Shown here piece after piece: positions 23,326-35,455 of a stretch of DNA of 64,000 bases. Source of the stretch: Deroplatys truncata (Eukaryota; Arthropoda; Insecta; Mantodea; Mantidae). Made by a program: the position numbers and the translations under genes. The DNA lies in assembly GCA_030765065.1 (NCBI GenBank), contig CM060975.1:163714993-163778992 (forward strand), in the 5' to 3' direction. Under the pieces are notes generated by a model. The model was given only the letters and a program-made list of their open reading frames with translations. It did no database searches and was not told the DNA's origin. The stretch's first letter is position 1, and the number at the start of each line of letters is the position of its first letter.

Positions 23326-23913
23326 CCACTACTAACCTATTAGGAAGCATTCCACCCAAAAATTCCATACCGAGGTTTTACCGAAAATACACGTTTTGAG
23401 ACTCCCTGATTCCAATAAAAGAACATTATATTCGCATGGCTTTCTGCGAATAGTTCCGTGAAGTCCTTTGTTCCTAATGAATTTTGTATAAACCGTAAGA
23501 GATAGACAAAAAGCTTACTAGACATAAAAAAGTAAAATATCGTTAAATACACTATTTATGTATATTTTTTGTTGCGTTAACCATATTCAATTCTTTATTA
23601 TTGGCTTGAATTGCCAATTATTTTACTACGTACATTTTTTCAACTGCCAAGTCGCTATTCGTTTTCTGCTCTTGGTCATGTAAAGAGAAGGGAATTTCAG
23701 CCATAATATACAGGCCTGTTTTTAAAAGATTTTAATATCGCTTAAGCCCATTGTATGCCCCTTGTACCTATAAGAAAATACATAATAAAATATTTCTGCA
23801 AATGTTTATCGTGTTTAAATGAAGTAAATAGAAGAATAAGCTTTTGTAAGAATAGTTTGTAAAAGAATGGGTAAGGAAACTCACGTGAATGTAACGCATC
23901 AGATTTTTAAGAA
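23326..23913 (-). repeat. Internally deleted A/B-family copy, inverted relative to the array
   Basis: On the minus strand it holds an A-like start (catcagattttt at the far end), the 'taagagatagac' block, and the B end 'cattccacccaaaaattcc'. The CA tract and much of the middle of B are missing. It is more diverged than the array and sits in the opposite orientation immediately after it. Confidence 0.75.
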
Positions 23914-24054
23914 ATATGATTGTAAAAAAATAAAGAGAAAATAAAAGTTGTGCAATATAGTGAAATGCTTTTACAGAATTGAGGAAGGAAAAGAAGCAAG
24001 AAATAAAACTCGCTTACTCACGCGTGCTTCAAAAGTTTGCTTAGGTACGCTCAT

Positions 24055-24500
24055 TTTTAGTTTACTACACACCTATGGTAGAAGGAAGAAGGCGGTATTG
24101 TATTCCGTCTAAAAATTCGATAACGAGATTTCACTGGAAGTATTTGTTTTAAGATCCACTAAATCCACAAATAAGCATCTTTAGAAAAAATATCCCAATG
24201 TGTGCCTGCCAGTGCGTCCGTCTGTGTCTGACCGCGTGAATAGCATAGTTAAAAAATACCAAAGTTGACATTTAAGTTCAGGTCTTCCAAAGATGCGACA
24301 CGAAGAGTTTCAAGAAAATCCCTCCAACACAACCTACCCTTTACATGTAAAACGTTTCGTTATGTTTTATTTTCTTAAAATGGCTTTAACGGTTTTGATT
24401 AAAATGTCAGATGCTTAAAACTAATAAAATGTATGCATTTTCTGATAATATTTCGTGAAATCCCCCTTACCTGATAGAATTTTGTGTAAGTAGCAAGCCT
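24055..24500 (-). repeat. Diverged A/B-family copy (B part)
   Basis: The minus strand matches module B from its end through 'tcgataacgagatttcactgg', a shortened GT/CA stretch (gtgcctgccagtgcgtccg), 'agatgcgacacgaag' and 'ttaaaatg'. It is truncated before the A part. Confidence 0.7.
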
Positions 24501-24561
24501 TGATACTTACAGGAGTTCATAACAATACACAATTTGTGTCAAGTTTTACTTTCTTTACCAC

Positions 24562-25552
24562 GTACACTCGCTTCCATTTATATCATCCCCGGCTTTGGGA
24601 GGCATTCTACTGGCCTTCACAGGTGAGTACGTATAGCAAGGAGGAGGTACGTGCACCTGTTTACCTTTTCGCGCATGCAGTGACGTTCTGTTTTAGTGCA
24701 CAATTCTAGATTATTCACATATGACTATATAATTTGAGCAATAGCTTTATCCATCATCACTTACATATGATAACCGTTTTAAATATATAACTAAATAAAA
24801 CCCTGTTTTGCACAATTTCTCCATGAAAAATTAGTTTTAATGGCAACAATGCAAAACTGAAATACATTATACATTTTACTCCAAATAGGGCACATTTACT
24901 AGACATTATTCTAATAATCCTTCCAATTCTTGTCCAATATCTGATTTAGCCGCCTAGGCACTGAATCACTCGTCGCCCTCTGGGAACACTCATGAAATGT
25001 GGGAACATATGCATTTAGAATCAGAGTAGCGGCTAAATCAGGTATTGGACAGATATTATAACAATGTCTAGTCAATGTGTTCTCTTTGAGAGTAAAAAGT
25101 ATAGTTTACTTCAGTTTTACAATATTGTCATTAAAATACTTTTTCATGGAGAAGTTGTGCAAAACAGTTTAATTTATATATTTAGATTGAACAGATGATT
25201 GCAATAATGTCTAGTAAATGTGGCCTCTTTAAGAGTAAAAAGTATGTATATCAGTTTTGCATTGGGTTGCTATTAAAATAGTTTTTCGTGGAGATATTAT
25301 GCAAAATATGGTTTTATTTAGTCATATATTATTTTATTATGGTTACTGTAAGTGATGAAGAGTAAAACCATTGCTCAAAGTTATATATTCATATGTGAAT
25401 GATACAGAACTGTGCATGTAAAACAAGATACCACTGCATGCACGTAAAGGTAAACATATATACGCACCTTCTCCTTCTATAAATCCTCACAGTGAAGGCT
25501 AGTAGAATGCCTCCCAAAGCTGTGAGAACGGCATAAATGGAAGCGAGTGTAC
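24562..25552. mobile_element. 991-bp foldback element with long arms
   Basis: The ends are reverse complements (gtacactcgcttccatttat at the left; the right end reads ataaatggaagcgagtgtac). The left arm extends to about 24960 and the right arm starts about 25025; the spacer is only about 60 bp. The right arm also holds an internal near-duplicate (about 25075-25195 against 25196-25330), so it is longer. The element splits the end of a minus-strand B module: 'ttttactttctttaccac' on its left and 'atagtaggtagagaagg' on its right together rebuild the module terminus. It encodes no protein. This is a foldback or long-arm non-autonomous DNA transposon. Confidence 0.82.
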
Positions 25553-26497
25553 ATAGTAGGTAGAGAAGGTATTGCATTTCACCCAAAAATTCGATACCGA
25601 GATTTCATCGGAAATACACATTTTGAGGCCACCTAAATAAAAAAAGAAGATATTTTTACTTTCTCTACCACGGACCTACTAGACAGAGAAGGGTATTGCA
25701 TTCCACCCAAAACTTACATGTTGAGATTTCACCGGAAATGCATGTTTTGGGTCAATGAGATTAGAAAAATGTCTGTATGTGTTTGTCTGTGAACAGCATA
25801 AATGAAAAACGAAAATTCCGATAAATACCAAACTTGGTATTTAGTTCAGTATCTTCAAAGATACGACACAAAGGTTTTCAAGGAACTCGTCCCACTCCAA
25901 ACTACCCTTCACAAGGAATATTTTTCGAAATTTTTTATTTTCTAAAGAATGGCTCTAACGATTTTGATTAAAATGCAATTTAAAGATATTTACATGACAA
26001 ATAAAATGTATATCTTGAACTTTCTGGGAATAACCTATGAAGTTCTCCTCATTGGGAGGGAATTTCGCATAATCTTGCATAACGTTAAGGGATAGAGGAA
26101 AATGTACTACGCAAAAAATGTGGATCTGTTTAAAATACACAATTTATTTCAAATAAGTTTTTTTGTGGCATAAGCCGTTTCTGAGATATCCGTTATTAAT
26201 TGTTCAAATAGCTCATTTCTTGGTCGTTCTTTTAAAGTCCTGTCAACATTCAGTTGTTTCTCGCGATTACATAGAAATAGATGGAATTTTAAGGCCAGCG
26301 TATGGCTTCCAGTTCTTAAACATTTGACTATCGCTGTTCTTTTTGTATCTATAACGAAATGTGTAATGCAGCTGTTTTTGTAAAGGTTTGTTTGGATTAA
26401 AATATAGTAGAAGGAAGAATAGTCGTATAACCACTAATAAAGATATAGAATAGAGAAAGTCATGTGAATGTATCAAATCAGGTTTTAGAAAAAGGTT

Positions 26498-26539
<42 letters not shown>

Positions 26540-27215
26540 TGTGAACAACATAACTAAAAAACGAAAACTCGATAAATAACAAACTTGATATTTAAGTTCA
26601 GCACCTTTCACAGATACAACACGAAGATTTCCAAGAAAATTCCCGTACCCCAAACTACCCTTAGATGGAACATATTACGAAATATCGATTACGAAGTTTT
26701 TTATTTTCTAAAAATGGCTCTAATGGTTTTTATTAAAATACCATATATTAAATATATTTCAATATCAAACTGTATATCTTAAATTTTCTGGGAATAAATA
26801 GCCTTTGAAGTTCACTTCATTCGGAAGGAGTTTTGTATAATCTTGTATAACTGGTAAACGTTATGCGACAGACGAACGTACTACACAAGAAATGTAGATC
26901 TCTTTAAAGCACACAATTTATTTCAAATACCCTTTTTGTGGCATCAGCCATTTCCAAGATATCCGTTATTAATGGTTAGGTTTGTTCAAAACTGCCATTC
27001 TTTTAAATTCCTGTCAACTTTCAGTTGTTTCTCGCGATTCCATTGAAACAGTATGGAATTTTAACGCCAGCATCTAGCGTCCAGTTCTTAAATATTTGAC
27101 TATCGCCGTTCCGTTGTATCTATAACGAAATGTGTAATGTAGCTATTTCTGTAAAAGTTTATTTTGATTAAAATGAAGTAGGTATAAAAATGGGCTTTAG
27201 TAAGACTAGTTTGTA
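25553..27215 (-). repeat. Older A/B-family copies, minus strand
   Basis: Three pieces: 25553-25653 (the rest of the B terminus cut by the foldback element), 25654-26490 (a full-length, diverged unit starting at 'ttactttctctaccacgg'), and 26491-27215 (another unit lacking its terminal part, with a pure (GT)n run at about 26500-26540). They share the 'aacgaaatgtgtaatg' segment with copies at 53.7-56 kb, which the fresh array lacks, so they form an older subfamily. Confidence 0.75.
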
Positions 27216-27769
27216 TATCTGATATACAATGTTGCAAGTTAACAGCTTTCCCGAGAGCTATCTGACGGATATGTTTGAAAGATTGAGATTCTTGTATTCT
27301 CTCCCCCTCCCTTGCATTTGTTACCGTAGCATGAGATTTTTGTCAAGAATAAACATATTAATGATATTTCCGCATTTCTCCCTATTGTAATGATCGATAA
27401 CAAACAAAACTTACAAATAACGTAAAGGTAATGGTTATGTGAATGACACAAGTAAGATCATATTATGAACAAAAAACGCTCGCGAAATAAATACATTAAA
27501 TAATATTGAGGAAAATTGATTCCATGCATCGAGAAATACATATTCGAGTACAAATACATAACAGAAGGCGAAAATAAAGAAAAGATAACTTTTGAACCTT
27601 CTGAAACAAAGAAAGAATTTGGGTAAATTGGTCGGGAAAAACAAGCATTGTTTAGACCGGCCCGGAGGCGATATCGGTCCCCCGTGTAAACATAAGGGAG
27701 CTTGGCGTACGTGACTAAACGTGGGAAAGGAATAAGGAAAATATGAGAAATGCCGATTTTTGGTGATTG
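27216..27769. other. Unassigned sequence
   Basis: No gene or repeat family recognised. It is more GC-rich than its surroundings near 27650-27720. Confidence 0.4.
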
Positions 27770-27782
27770 AAAGCAATAAAAG

Positions 27783-28164
27783 GCGGCGCCGTGGCCGAGT
27801 GGTTAGACCGCTCGCCTTCCACCGAGGCGGCCCGGGTTCAATCCCAGGGACCTGCATGTGGGATTTGTGGTGGACGAAGCGGCGTCTGGGCGGGTTTTCT
27901 CCGGGTTCTCCGGTTTCCCCCGCCATTCATTCCACCAATACTCCATCATCACCTTTCCTTTCATCCATTTCACCAACATTTCGTTTCATCTACTTCCTTC
28001 ATCCCATACCAGGCATCGGGCTGATCACCCATCCTGGATGCTCTGTCTGATCCATGAGTGTCTGCTCCTCGACGGGCCTCTGACCCCAGGCACCCGCTTG
28101 TAAGTCCTGGGGGGTGTAAGTCCTACATAAGAGGAGGGTAAACAGATAATGAATGAATGAATGA
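27783..28164 (+). mobile_element. tRNA-derived SINE with 13-bp target duplication
   Basis: The 5' head is tRNA-like: A box 'tggccgagtgg' (27792-27802) and B box 'ggttcaatccc' (27835-27845), the normal polymerase III internal promoter spacing. A body of about 300 bp with 'gggttttctccgggttctcc' follows, ending in an (ATGA)n tail. Identical 13-bp direct repeats aaagcaataaaag flank it (27770-27782 and 28165-28177), direct proof of insertion by target-primed retroposition. It is non-coding and depends on a partner LINE. The intact duplication suggests a fairly young insertion. It is not a functional tRNA: the acceptor and anticodon arms do not fold into a full cloverleaf by eye. Confidence 0.88.
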
Positions 28165-28177
28165 AAAGCAATAAAAG

Positions 28178-28689
28178 TAAAGTATAGCTCAGTCCGCTGC
28201 TGGGAGAGGGGTCACTTGTGTCAGCTCTTGCGAACAGGAGGGAGGTAGCACGGCTAAGCTGGAGTGAAGTATTATTGCCCGACATGCTAAGCGAACATGT
28301 TAAATTCTAGATTGCGCGTTCGGTGTTCATATAAAAAGTCGATTAATTCACCGCAGCGCGATAGCCCACGACTACGCGAGCGTTAAAAGCACGCGTTTCA
28401 AGTTAACGCGGAAAAGAAATTGATTTTTGATGTGTATTGGTCTTGTGCGGAAGGAAAGGAGCAACATACGGCCGGAAAGTGATTTTCAGTGAAATCAAAT
28501 AAATACTGCATCTGAAATGGCTGGAGATTTATCGACCCTGAGATCCCAATGACTTTGTCACCTCTCCTACAGCCGGCAACCTCAGTCTTTCCTCCTTTAC
28601 CTCCTGCCAGCGAGTTGCATAAATCAACCGCAGGCACACTAAACACCACCACAACTTCTGCTTGATTTGAAACACCGACGGTCAAGCTC
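28178..28689. other. Unassigned sequence between two SINEs
   Basis: I see no coding region or known element here. It is locally GC-rich (28190-28420). Confidence 0.4.
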
Positions 28690-28920
28690 GTTGAAAGACG
28701 GACTCGTGAGCGTGAGGTCCGTGGTTCAAATCCAGCCAGGACCTTCCTTCGTGGCCGAGGTTTTTCTTAGTCCTCATAACTGGCAAATGTCTTAAACTTA
28801 GGCCAGGAACGTTTTCTTCCCAAAGTTTCTTTCCCAGTAATCATTTCATTTCATATTCACCGCTTGTTGTGCTGTATGTAGTAAAAACGGGCGTTAAACG
28901 CCTCAGAAACAAAACTTAAT
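28690..28920 (+). repeat. Second tRNA-headed SINE (degenerate)
   Basis: B-box context 'ggttcaaatcc' at 28723-28733 is followed by a body with 'gtggccgaggtttttctta'. No clear A box or target duplication. It differs in body sequence from the SINE at 27783. The following 28921-29770 interval shows nothing recognisable. Confidence 0.5.
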
Positions 28921-29776
28921 TTTAAATCATTCCTAATAAAAGATATGTACATATCGTGTATCGTGAGTACGCAAAGTGGATAGAAGGCTCACTTTTTAAG
29001 TACCATAATATATAATGGATATAAGTGAATTTATCATTTTTAACGATAATCGTGGAATTGTACCTAACACATTTTTTAGAAATGTATCCTCAACTCTGTA
29101 AACCACGCTTAGCAACTTGCATTTGTAGTATACCATGAATTGTTTCATTAATAAAGTAGTCTTAAATTCCACGTTGGTTCTGTAACGTTATAGAATGTTA
29201 CAGTTATAGCTCTACAACTAATAACAGTTCTATAAATCTGATGTTGGTATCTCGTTTTACAACAGCTGTCAAAAGGGCGTGTTACCTTTCAGACTTGCAA
29301 TCCTTTTACTGTTGGAATACTCACCCGCTGTAAAACATACTTTCCAGACTTCATTGAGGGCTGTGAATGATTCTATTTCCCCAAAGAAATCGAAACCTAT
29401 CTAGCTTTAAAGATGAGTTCATATTGTTAAGAAACATTCTCCCGAAATTAGAGAAAAATAAATGAAGACATAAAAGGCCATCTTCTAAATTCAAGCTGCG
29501 CTGTTGTCTATGGTAAACAGACATTTTTATAAAATTGTAAAGATATGCATTTTCAAAAAGAATTAATTGCTTAAAATACTAGTTTACATTCGGAATGTAT
29601 CAGAATTTACCTAAAGCCGCAAATGTCTTAAAATCGTAGTATAACATGGCACCTGTATGTGTTTTCCCCCTTAAAAACTATAATAGCACAAACTCGACTG
29701 TGAACTATTTATAGACTGTAGAAAACCGAGTTGCTAACTTACATTGTTGCTCTAATATTTCACTATTTTAAGAAAA

Positions 29777-29993
29777 CAAACCCCATGATGTGCTAGATTC
29801 ACATGACTTTCTCTACCCATTCTTCATCAAACTATTATTACAAACGTGTATTCTTCCATCTACTTCATGTTAATTGAGATAATAGGAATAGGGGGAAAAC
29901 AGTAGGCTTACGCGATAATCAAATATTTTAAGAGCTGGTCGCTATGTGATGGCTTTGAAATTCCGTTTTCTTTGCAGGACCAGGATAAAAAAA
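29777..29993 (+). repeat. Diverged A module
   Basis: Follows module A from 'cacatgactttctctacc' to 'caggaccaggat' plus an A-run, with several indels. It directly precedes a fresh unit and again joins it at an A-run. Confidence 0.75.
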
Positions 29994-30896
29994 TCTGATG
30001 TGTTACACTCACATGACTTTCTCTACTCTTGTACAATCTAATTTTACAAACGCTTATTCTCCATATGGTTCATGTTAATCGAGATATCGAGATGTCAATC
30101 TTATTGGTAATTTTCTTGTAGATGCAAGGGAAATATGGTAGCTTTTAAGCGATAGTCAAATATTTTAACGCTGGTTGCTATGTGGCGCATTCCATTCTCT
30201 TTGCATGTCCAGGACATAAAAAAAATGAATAACGAATGTGAGAAAAAGTATAAGTATTGTAAAATTTAAGGAAATAGCAAGCAATATCTCGAAAACGGTT
30301 CACTCAACAAAAGAAATGTATATGACATAAGTTGTGTATTTTAACGCGATCTACATTTTTTGTGTAGTAAAATTTTGTCTATCTCTTATGGTTTACCAGT
30401 TATGCAAAAGTCGTTCACAATGAAGAATACTTTTAGAGACATTCCCAGAAAATTCGAGATATACATTTCATTTCTCATGACATTATCTTAAACATATGAT
30501 ATTTTCATCAAAATCGTTAGAGCCATTTTTGAGAAAATTAAAATTTTCGAAAAATGTTTCATGTAAAGGGTAGTCTGGGGTGGGGGGATTTTCTTGAAAA
30601 TCTTCGTGTCGCATCTCTGGAAGATACTGAACGTAAATACCAAGTTTGGTGCTTATCCGACTGTTAGTTTTTGAGTTATGCTGTTCACAGACACACACAC
30701 ACACACAGACACACACACACACAGACACACACACAGACACACACACAGACACACACACGGACATGTTTCCAAAAATGCTTTTTTTGGATTCAGGAGGTCT
30801 CAAAACATGTATTTCCGGTGAAATCTCGGTATCGAATTTTTGGGTGGAATGCAATACTTCCCCTACTTACTATACGTAGTAGAGAAAGTAAAAAAA
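29994..30896 (+). mobile_element. Complete fresh A+B unit outside the array
   Basis: A 903-bp copy made of A (29994-30225) and B (30226-30896), nearly identical to the A+B pair at 15629-16523 and 19412-20337, although 6.7 kb and more of unrelated DNA lies between. It begins tctgatgtgttacactc and ends gtagagaaagt plus A-run. It supports A+B as the unit of dispersal. No protein. Confidence 0.8.
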
Positions 30897-31148
30897 GGGA
30901 GAATGAAAGAAAGGGGGGGGAACGAATGACGACTTGCCATTTGAGAAAATTATAATTATTGGAAAATTCAAACCATTAACAAGGAATATCTCGGAAATGT
31001 TTAATTCCAGAAATAAATGTATTGTGTGCTTTAACGAGATCTACATTTCCTAACCTTATTGCAACCAAATATAATAATAACTGCATCTCTAAATACAGAC
31101 AGATTCATCATGGTTACCCCAAGGCGGTGTACTTTGAAGTAGATATTT
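30897..31148 (+). repeat. Degenerate B module fragment
   Basis: Recognisable from 'gaatgacgacttgccatttg' to 'aacgagatctacattt', then decays. It has the same start variant as the B copy at 58997. It is cut by the LTR that follows. Confidence 0.6.
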
Positions 31149-32070
31149 GTTGGTTTGTTAGAAAATGCTTCATGTTTATCTGCACAACGTATGAGAGCCA
31201 ATTTGTCGCGGTCACTTCGTGTTATCTATTGTTGGGTGCCTGTTATTGTTTTACTACTTTGAATGTTGGGTTCTTTGTCCTCCGGCTAGCTATTATTACT
31301 ACTCAGTCGAGCATATCTCTTGAACAGGGTGTGTAAACGGTAAGGAGTTGTTACTAAAGATAACACTGATAAAAGAATTTGTTTTTACACTTTTTTTGCC
31401 GTCACTTTTAATTAATTTAACATATTGACTCTTGATACACGCCCGACTGAAACTGTTATATTTTAGAATGTAACTATAATCACTTATTTGCCGCACATTA
31501 TTAATTCGCGTATTTCACATTTATAACTTTACGACGCGAGAGATTTTTTTAGAACTGCGCGACGTTTAACGCGTGAATGATTCTGATGAACTGAGCGACG
31601 TTTAACTTCTGAATGATTCTGTTGGACTCAGCGACGTGTAATGCGTGGATGATTCTGTTGAACTGGACAATACTTGCCTCTGGCTTTAGCTTTATATACT
31701 CCCACACCCCGATATGCCTAAAGATTATAACAGAACTGCTATTGGTTAATAAAGCGCGCCAACATTAGCGTCTATTTTTATATCCAATCAAATTTATGAA
31801 CACATATGCTCTAGGGAAAATATTCCCTCCATTTTTACAGAAAGGCGCGCTAATCTGACGTCATTTGCTTGCCTCTTCTAATTAATAAACAACTCACCCC
31901 CTCGCTCATTGTTGCCCACTCTTATTGTCAGTTTCAGTGAGGCCGTGTAAACTTATTTCCTAACAATGCTTATAATTAACAAACATCTCAAATCAATGTC
32001 ATACAATAATGCTTATTTACACTGCAATCACTCTGGCATTTACATTGTTGTGAAATAAAATACTGCGTCA
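31149..32070. mobile_element. Degenerate LTR related to the solo LTR at 13.8 kb
   Basis: Shared blocks in the same order include 'ctccggctagct', 'tgaaagaatttgtttt'-like and 'gcgccaacattagcgtctat', 'catatgctctagggaaa' and 'caactcaccccctcgct'. It begins about TGTTGGTTTG and ends ACTGCGTCA. Many substitutions and indels separate it from the 13.8-kb copy and no target duplication is visible, so it is older or of another subfamily. Confidence 0.7.
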
Positions 32071-32085
32071 ACTTAGCACAACACT

Positions 32086-32088
<3 letters not shown>

Positions 32089-32120
<32 letters not shown>
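32089..32120. repeat. (TA)n microsatellite
   Basis: A run of about 16 AT dinucleotides at the junction between the LTR flank and the LINE fragment. Confidence 0.9.
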
Positions 32121-32123
<3 letters not shown>

Positions 32124-32400
32124 GATCTACCACAACAAATCCAAAAACAATTATATAACTGGTCTATGGAACATTCAATGAAGGTTAATAATAACAAATC
32201 TAGTTATCAATTTTTTTCATTACGTAAAACACCAATACAAATCAAACTAAATTACAGCAGAAAACCTTTACCAGAAACAAACTCAGCAAAATACTTAGGA
32301 GAGATTTTTTATACCAAACTTGCTTGGAAGGAACATACAGAATACATAAAAAGGAAAGCCGAAAAGCGGATATCTGTTCTAAAGCCGTTATCAGGTATGA

Positions 32401-32946
32401 GGTAGAGGTAATTCAAAGGGTGGGACACCTCCCACTGCGACCAACTAGATTTATTGTGCCTACACCACCCGGGAGGTAGGGATGAAATGAAGCAGTCGCA
32501 GGAGGTCACAGGTCTGCAGGAAGACAGGTCCACAGAGACGCACGTTAGTCCCTAATATTTCCAGTTTGAAACACCCACCTGCATTAGCAAATGCGAAGAA
32601 TCCCGAGAGAAGGCGATGAAGTGACCCTAGCAAGCTGGCCAACGCACTGTTACGTTTTAAGGGAAGAAATCCTTTACAAAGCGCAGCAATCATGTCATCT
32701 GTCCGACACTAGTCGCACCACAGAACCCGAAGACACTTGCTGAAAGATGAAAGGGAGATAGATGAAATGACAGGAAATGAGGGAAACGAGAAATCTTGGT
32801 ATAATACACCACCCCAGCAATCGCCTAAGCGACCAGAGGAAAACCACGAAATACCCTATAGTCAGAGTGGGCAGCCACCGGGAATCGAACCCGGGACCTC
32901 CCGAATGTGGGCCACAGACATTGACACCTGAGTCACCCCGCTCGGT
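32401..32946 (-). mobile_element. 546-bp tRNA-derived SINE nested in the LINE
   Basis: Flanked by identical 13-bp repeats ttatcaggtatga (32388-32400 and 32947-32959). Removing it rejoins the LINE reading. The minus strand has a tRNA-like head: A box 'gtgactcaggtgtca' (32936-32922) and B box 'ggttcgattccc' (32892-32880). The body is longer than that of the 27.8-kb SINE and unlike it, so it is another family. Confidence 0.85.
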
Positions 32947-33786
32947 TTATCAGGTATGAAATGGGGATGTTCACGAGAAATACTTGACAGCACTTATGTG
33001 TACATAAAACCAATACTTACACACTGTGGTGAAGTATTAATTGCAGCCAATAAAAAAATTACAACTATTAGAAAACCAATGTCTTCGATTAATAATAGGA
33101 GGTGTTAAAACAAACCCCAATACCTGCAATGCAGTTATTAGTACATCAATCTCGTATAAAATATGAAATTAAAAGAATCTCTGTCATTCATTGTGAAAAA
33201 TTAATCAGACTACCTTTCAACAATTGGGAGAAAAGAAGCTTTACAGTGAACTTAAAATCTCAAAGTTTTCTATCTAAACTATACAGTATTAAAGAACAAA
33301 TTAACCCCAATCAGCTAAAGAAAATATACACAGTAAAATTAATCGCACACAAGGAATAGGAATAAAATACTGTTTGGAACTATTTGAAGATATTAAGAAT
33401 GTGACACTCCGAGAGATGTATTAAAACCATTAGCATTAGCAACTATTAACCACAGATTTCCAAATAAAGAATAGCTTCATATTTACACCAATGGATCTCT
33501 TACCCACAATCAGAAGGGAGCAGGTGCTGGTGCTACATGTCAACTCTTTTCGTTTTAACCTTAGGATTTGGCACAACAAATTTTGATGGAGAAATCGAAG
33601 CTATCTATTCAACACTGCAAAACCTATTATATCGAATCTCTTCTTTTCAAAAAGAAGTAATGTTTTCTGACTTTAGAGCAGCTATAACTGCTCTATCAGA
33701 TAATACACTGCCGTTTGTGAAAATTGCAACACCAAGAAGGAAACGCATGAATTCAATGAGTTTAATAACACAGGTTAGGTACATGA

Positions 33787-34867
33787 CAAGCAACAAATGA
33801 TAAACATTTCAAATCTATAGATGCCCTTTGAGCCCTAATATTCAGTATTCCATGCGTTGCAATTAGAGCTGCTATATGCCGTGGCATTGAATCAAAAAGC
33901 TTCTGAATAATTTCCTGAGGGATTTCCCTCCACGCAGTTTGTATTCGAGCCCACAAATCCGTGACACTGGTTACTAGAGGACCATGACGCACCAGGTGTC
34001 GGCCAACCATATCCTAGACATGTTCGATTGGCGACATGTCAGGCGAACGTGCAGGCCAGGGAAGCAATGGTACCCGTCGCTCTTCGAAGAAGGCTTGTAC
34101 ATTCCTCGCAATATGTGGCCGGGCATTGTCCTGTTGAAATGTGGTCTGTGGAGATGCCTGAAGCAGGGGGAGTACCTCAGGTTCTGCAACCACCGTTAGG
34201 AACCGGTTGCTGTTCAAAGTGCTCTCAATTCGTAGGAGGCGAGATCGGTTGTTGCAACCAATGGCGCCCCTAACCATCACATTTTTGACTCAGCACCCCA
34301 GTGACGGTGTTCAGGTGCCCATTGCAGTCGGAGGAGCTTGTGGTTTCTGGACAATGGAAGCCAAAGTAATGGTATGCATACAACCAGTCCAACCTGCAGC
34401 AGACGGCGACGAACCGTTGATGCAGACAAGTTCATACCTTTTGCAGTGCCCCAGCGTCCAGCCAACACTGTGGATGAAGCTATACAGTCCGTTATGGCTA
34501 TGCGGACAACACGGCCATCTCGTGCTGTGGTCATGTTCCGTGGTCCAGCACCCGCTCTTGGCTGCGTACGACCTTCATCTATCCACTGCTTTCACACACA
34601 TCACTGTCTAGCAGCACGCCCTATACGAGCAGAAATGTCACGGTATGACAAACCCGATTCCCGGAGACCGATCATTCTACCCAGTTCGAACTCACTCACG
34701 TGCCATTATGGCTCCCTTTGACGTCGACGAGGCATACTGGCACTCACGTTATTGTTTCCACCTTGTTTGACAGCTCTGCACTGACTACACTGGGCGCAAC
34801 ACTGACCTTGTCGACCGACACGAGAGGGCTCTGCTAGGCCTACGTGTACCCATCTCCTTGTTGCTTG
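33787..34867 (-). pseudogene. Tc1-like transposon with internally deleted transposase, nested in the LINE
   Basis: The minus-strand transposase runs from the DNA-binding part (GRVVRIAITDC, LSASTVRRRLLQVGL, about 34420-34520) through LRLQWAPEHRHW (about 34310), QQDNARPHIARNVQAFFEE (second catalytic Asp, about 34110-34140), WPARSPDMSPIEHV (third catalytic residue, Glu) and WARIQTAWREIPQE to SMPRHIAALIA. Between 'EHRHW' and 'MMVRGAIG' the usual stretch with the first catalytic Asp (the DESRF block in the family) is missing, so the enzyme is dead apart from its frameshifts. Candidate ends share caagcaacaa (33787-33796) and its reverse complement (34858-34867). Confidence 0.8.
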
Positions 34868-35455
34868 CACACTCTTCTACAGTTCCAACAAGTTTGGAGT
34901 TATTCGGGAAATTCTTTCTTGGAGCTGCAATTTTCATAAACGTCAGAGTATATCACCCAGATGCAAAAAATAACAGATTGTTGGAAAATAATACATCACT
35001 TATTAAAACTCAAAAACAAAACAGCTCTTCAGTAAGTTTCAGCACACTGCAGTTTATCCGGAAATGAAACCACTGATTATCTGGCAAACCAAAAGGGAGC
35101 AAAAACATACAGAAACCTTCATCAGATATGTTATTTCTAACAGCAAAAAAATTAATAAATTTAGAATTTAAAAATACATTGACAAATTATTTTAAAGAAA
35201 CTTCAAGAAATAAAACTTGTGAGTGCCTCAACACAAGTTTATTTAACATTTCTAAGTATACAAGAAAAAATGCTGTTCGTCTTTTAGGTTAATTACAGGC
35301 CGTCCCTACTTTGTCCCTTGTGTCCTCTACAAGAAGAAACGGATCAGAACCGCCTTCAAAGATGTCCAGCTATTTCATCCAAAGTCACAATACCGGAGAA
35401 ATACTGGAGGCTAAAGGGTACTTGCCGAATGCTCATTATTAGTAAACAACAACCT

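Larger units (their letters stand above)
32121..35455 (+). pseudogene. Non-LTR retrotransposon 3' end (RT tail, RNase H, Cys-rich C terminus) with two nested insertions
   Basis: A jockey/I-like LINE fossil in three pieces, 32121-32400, 32947-33786 and 34868-35455. The first reads WSMEHSMKVNNNKSSYQFFSL and NSAKYLGEIFYTKLAWKEH, the end of the RT and thumb. The second continues in register (KWGCSREILDSTYVYIKPIL, about 32958-33020) and reaches an RNase H domain, YTNGSLTHNQKGAGAGA (about 33484-33535). The expected YTDGS has Asn for the catalytic Asp. The third holds the RNase H end (GNETTDYLANQKGAKTY, about 35062-35110) and a C-terminal block CPLQEETDQNRLQRCPA. Frameshifts occur in all pieces. The element is dead; the interruptions are a SINE and a Tc1-like transposon. 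Confidence 0.8.

Noticed and set aside
27783-27850. Possible tRNA gene
   Set aside because: A and B boxes are good but the arms do not form a full cloverleaf, and the segment is the head of a 382-bp element with a target duplication, so it is a SINE.
27435-28285. Frames of 81-163 codons on both strands around the SINE
   Set aside because: They cross the SINE boundaries and its tRNA head, so they cannot be genuine proteins.
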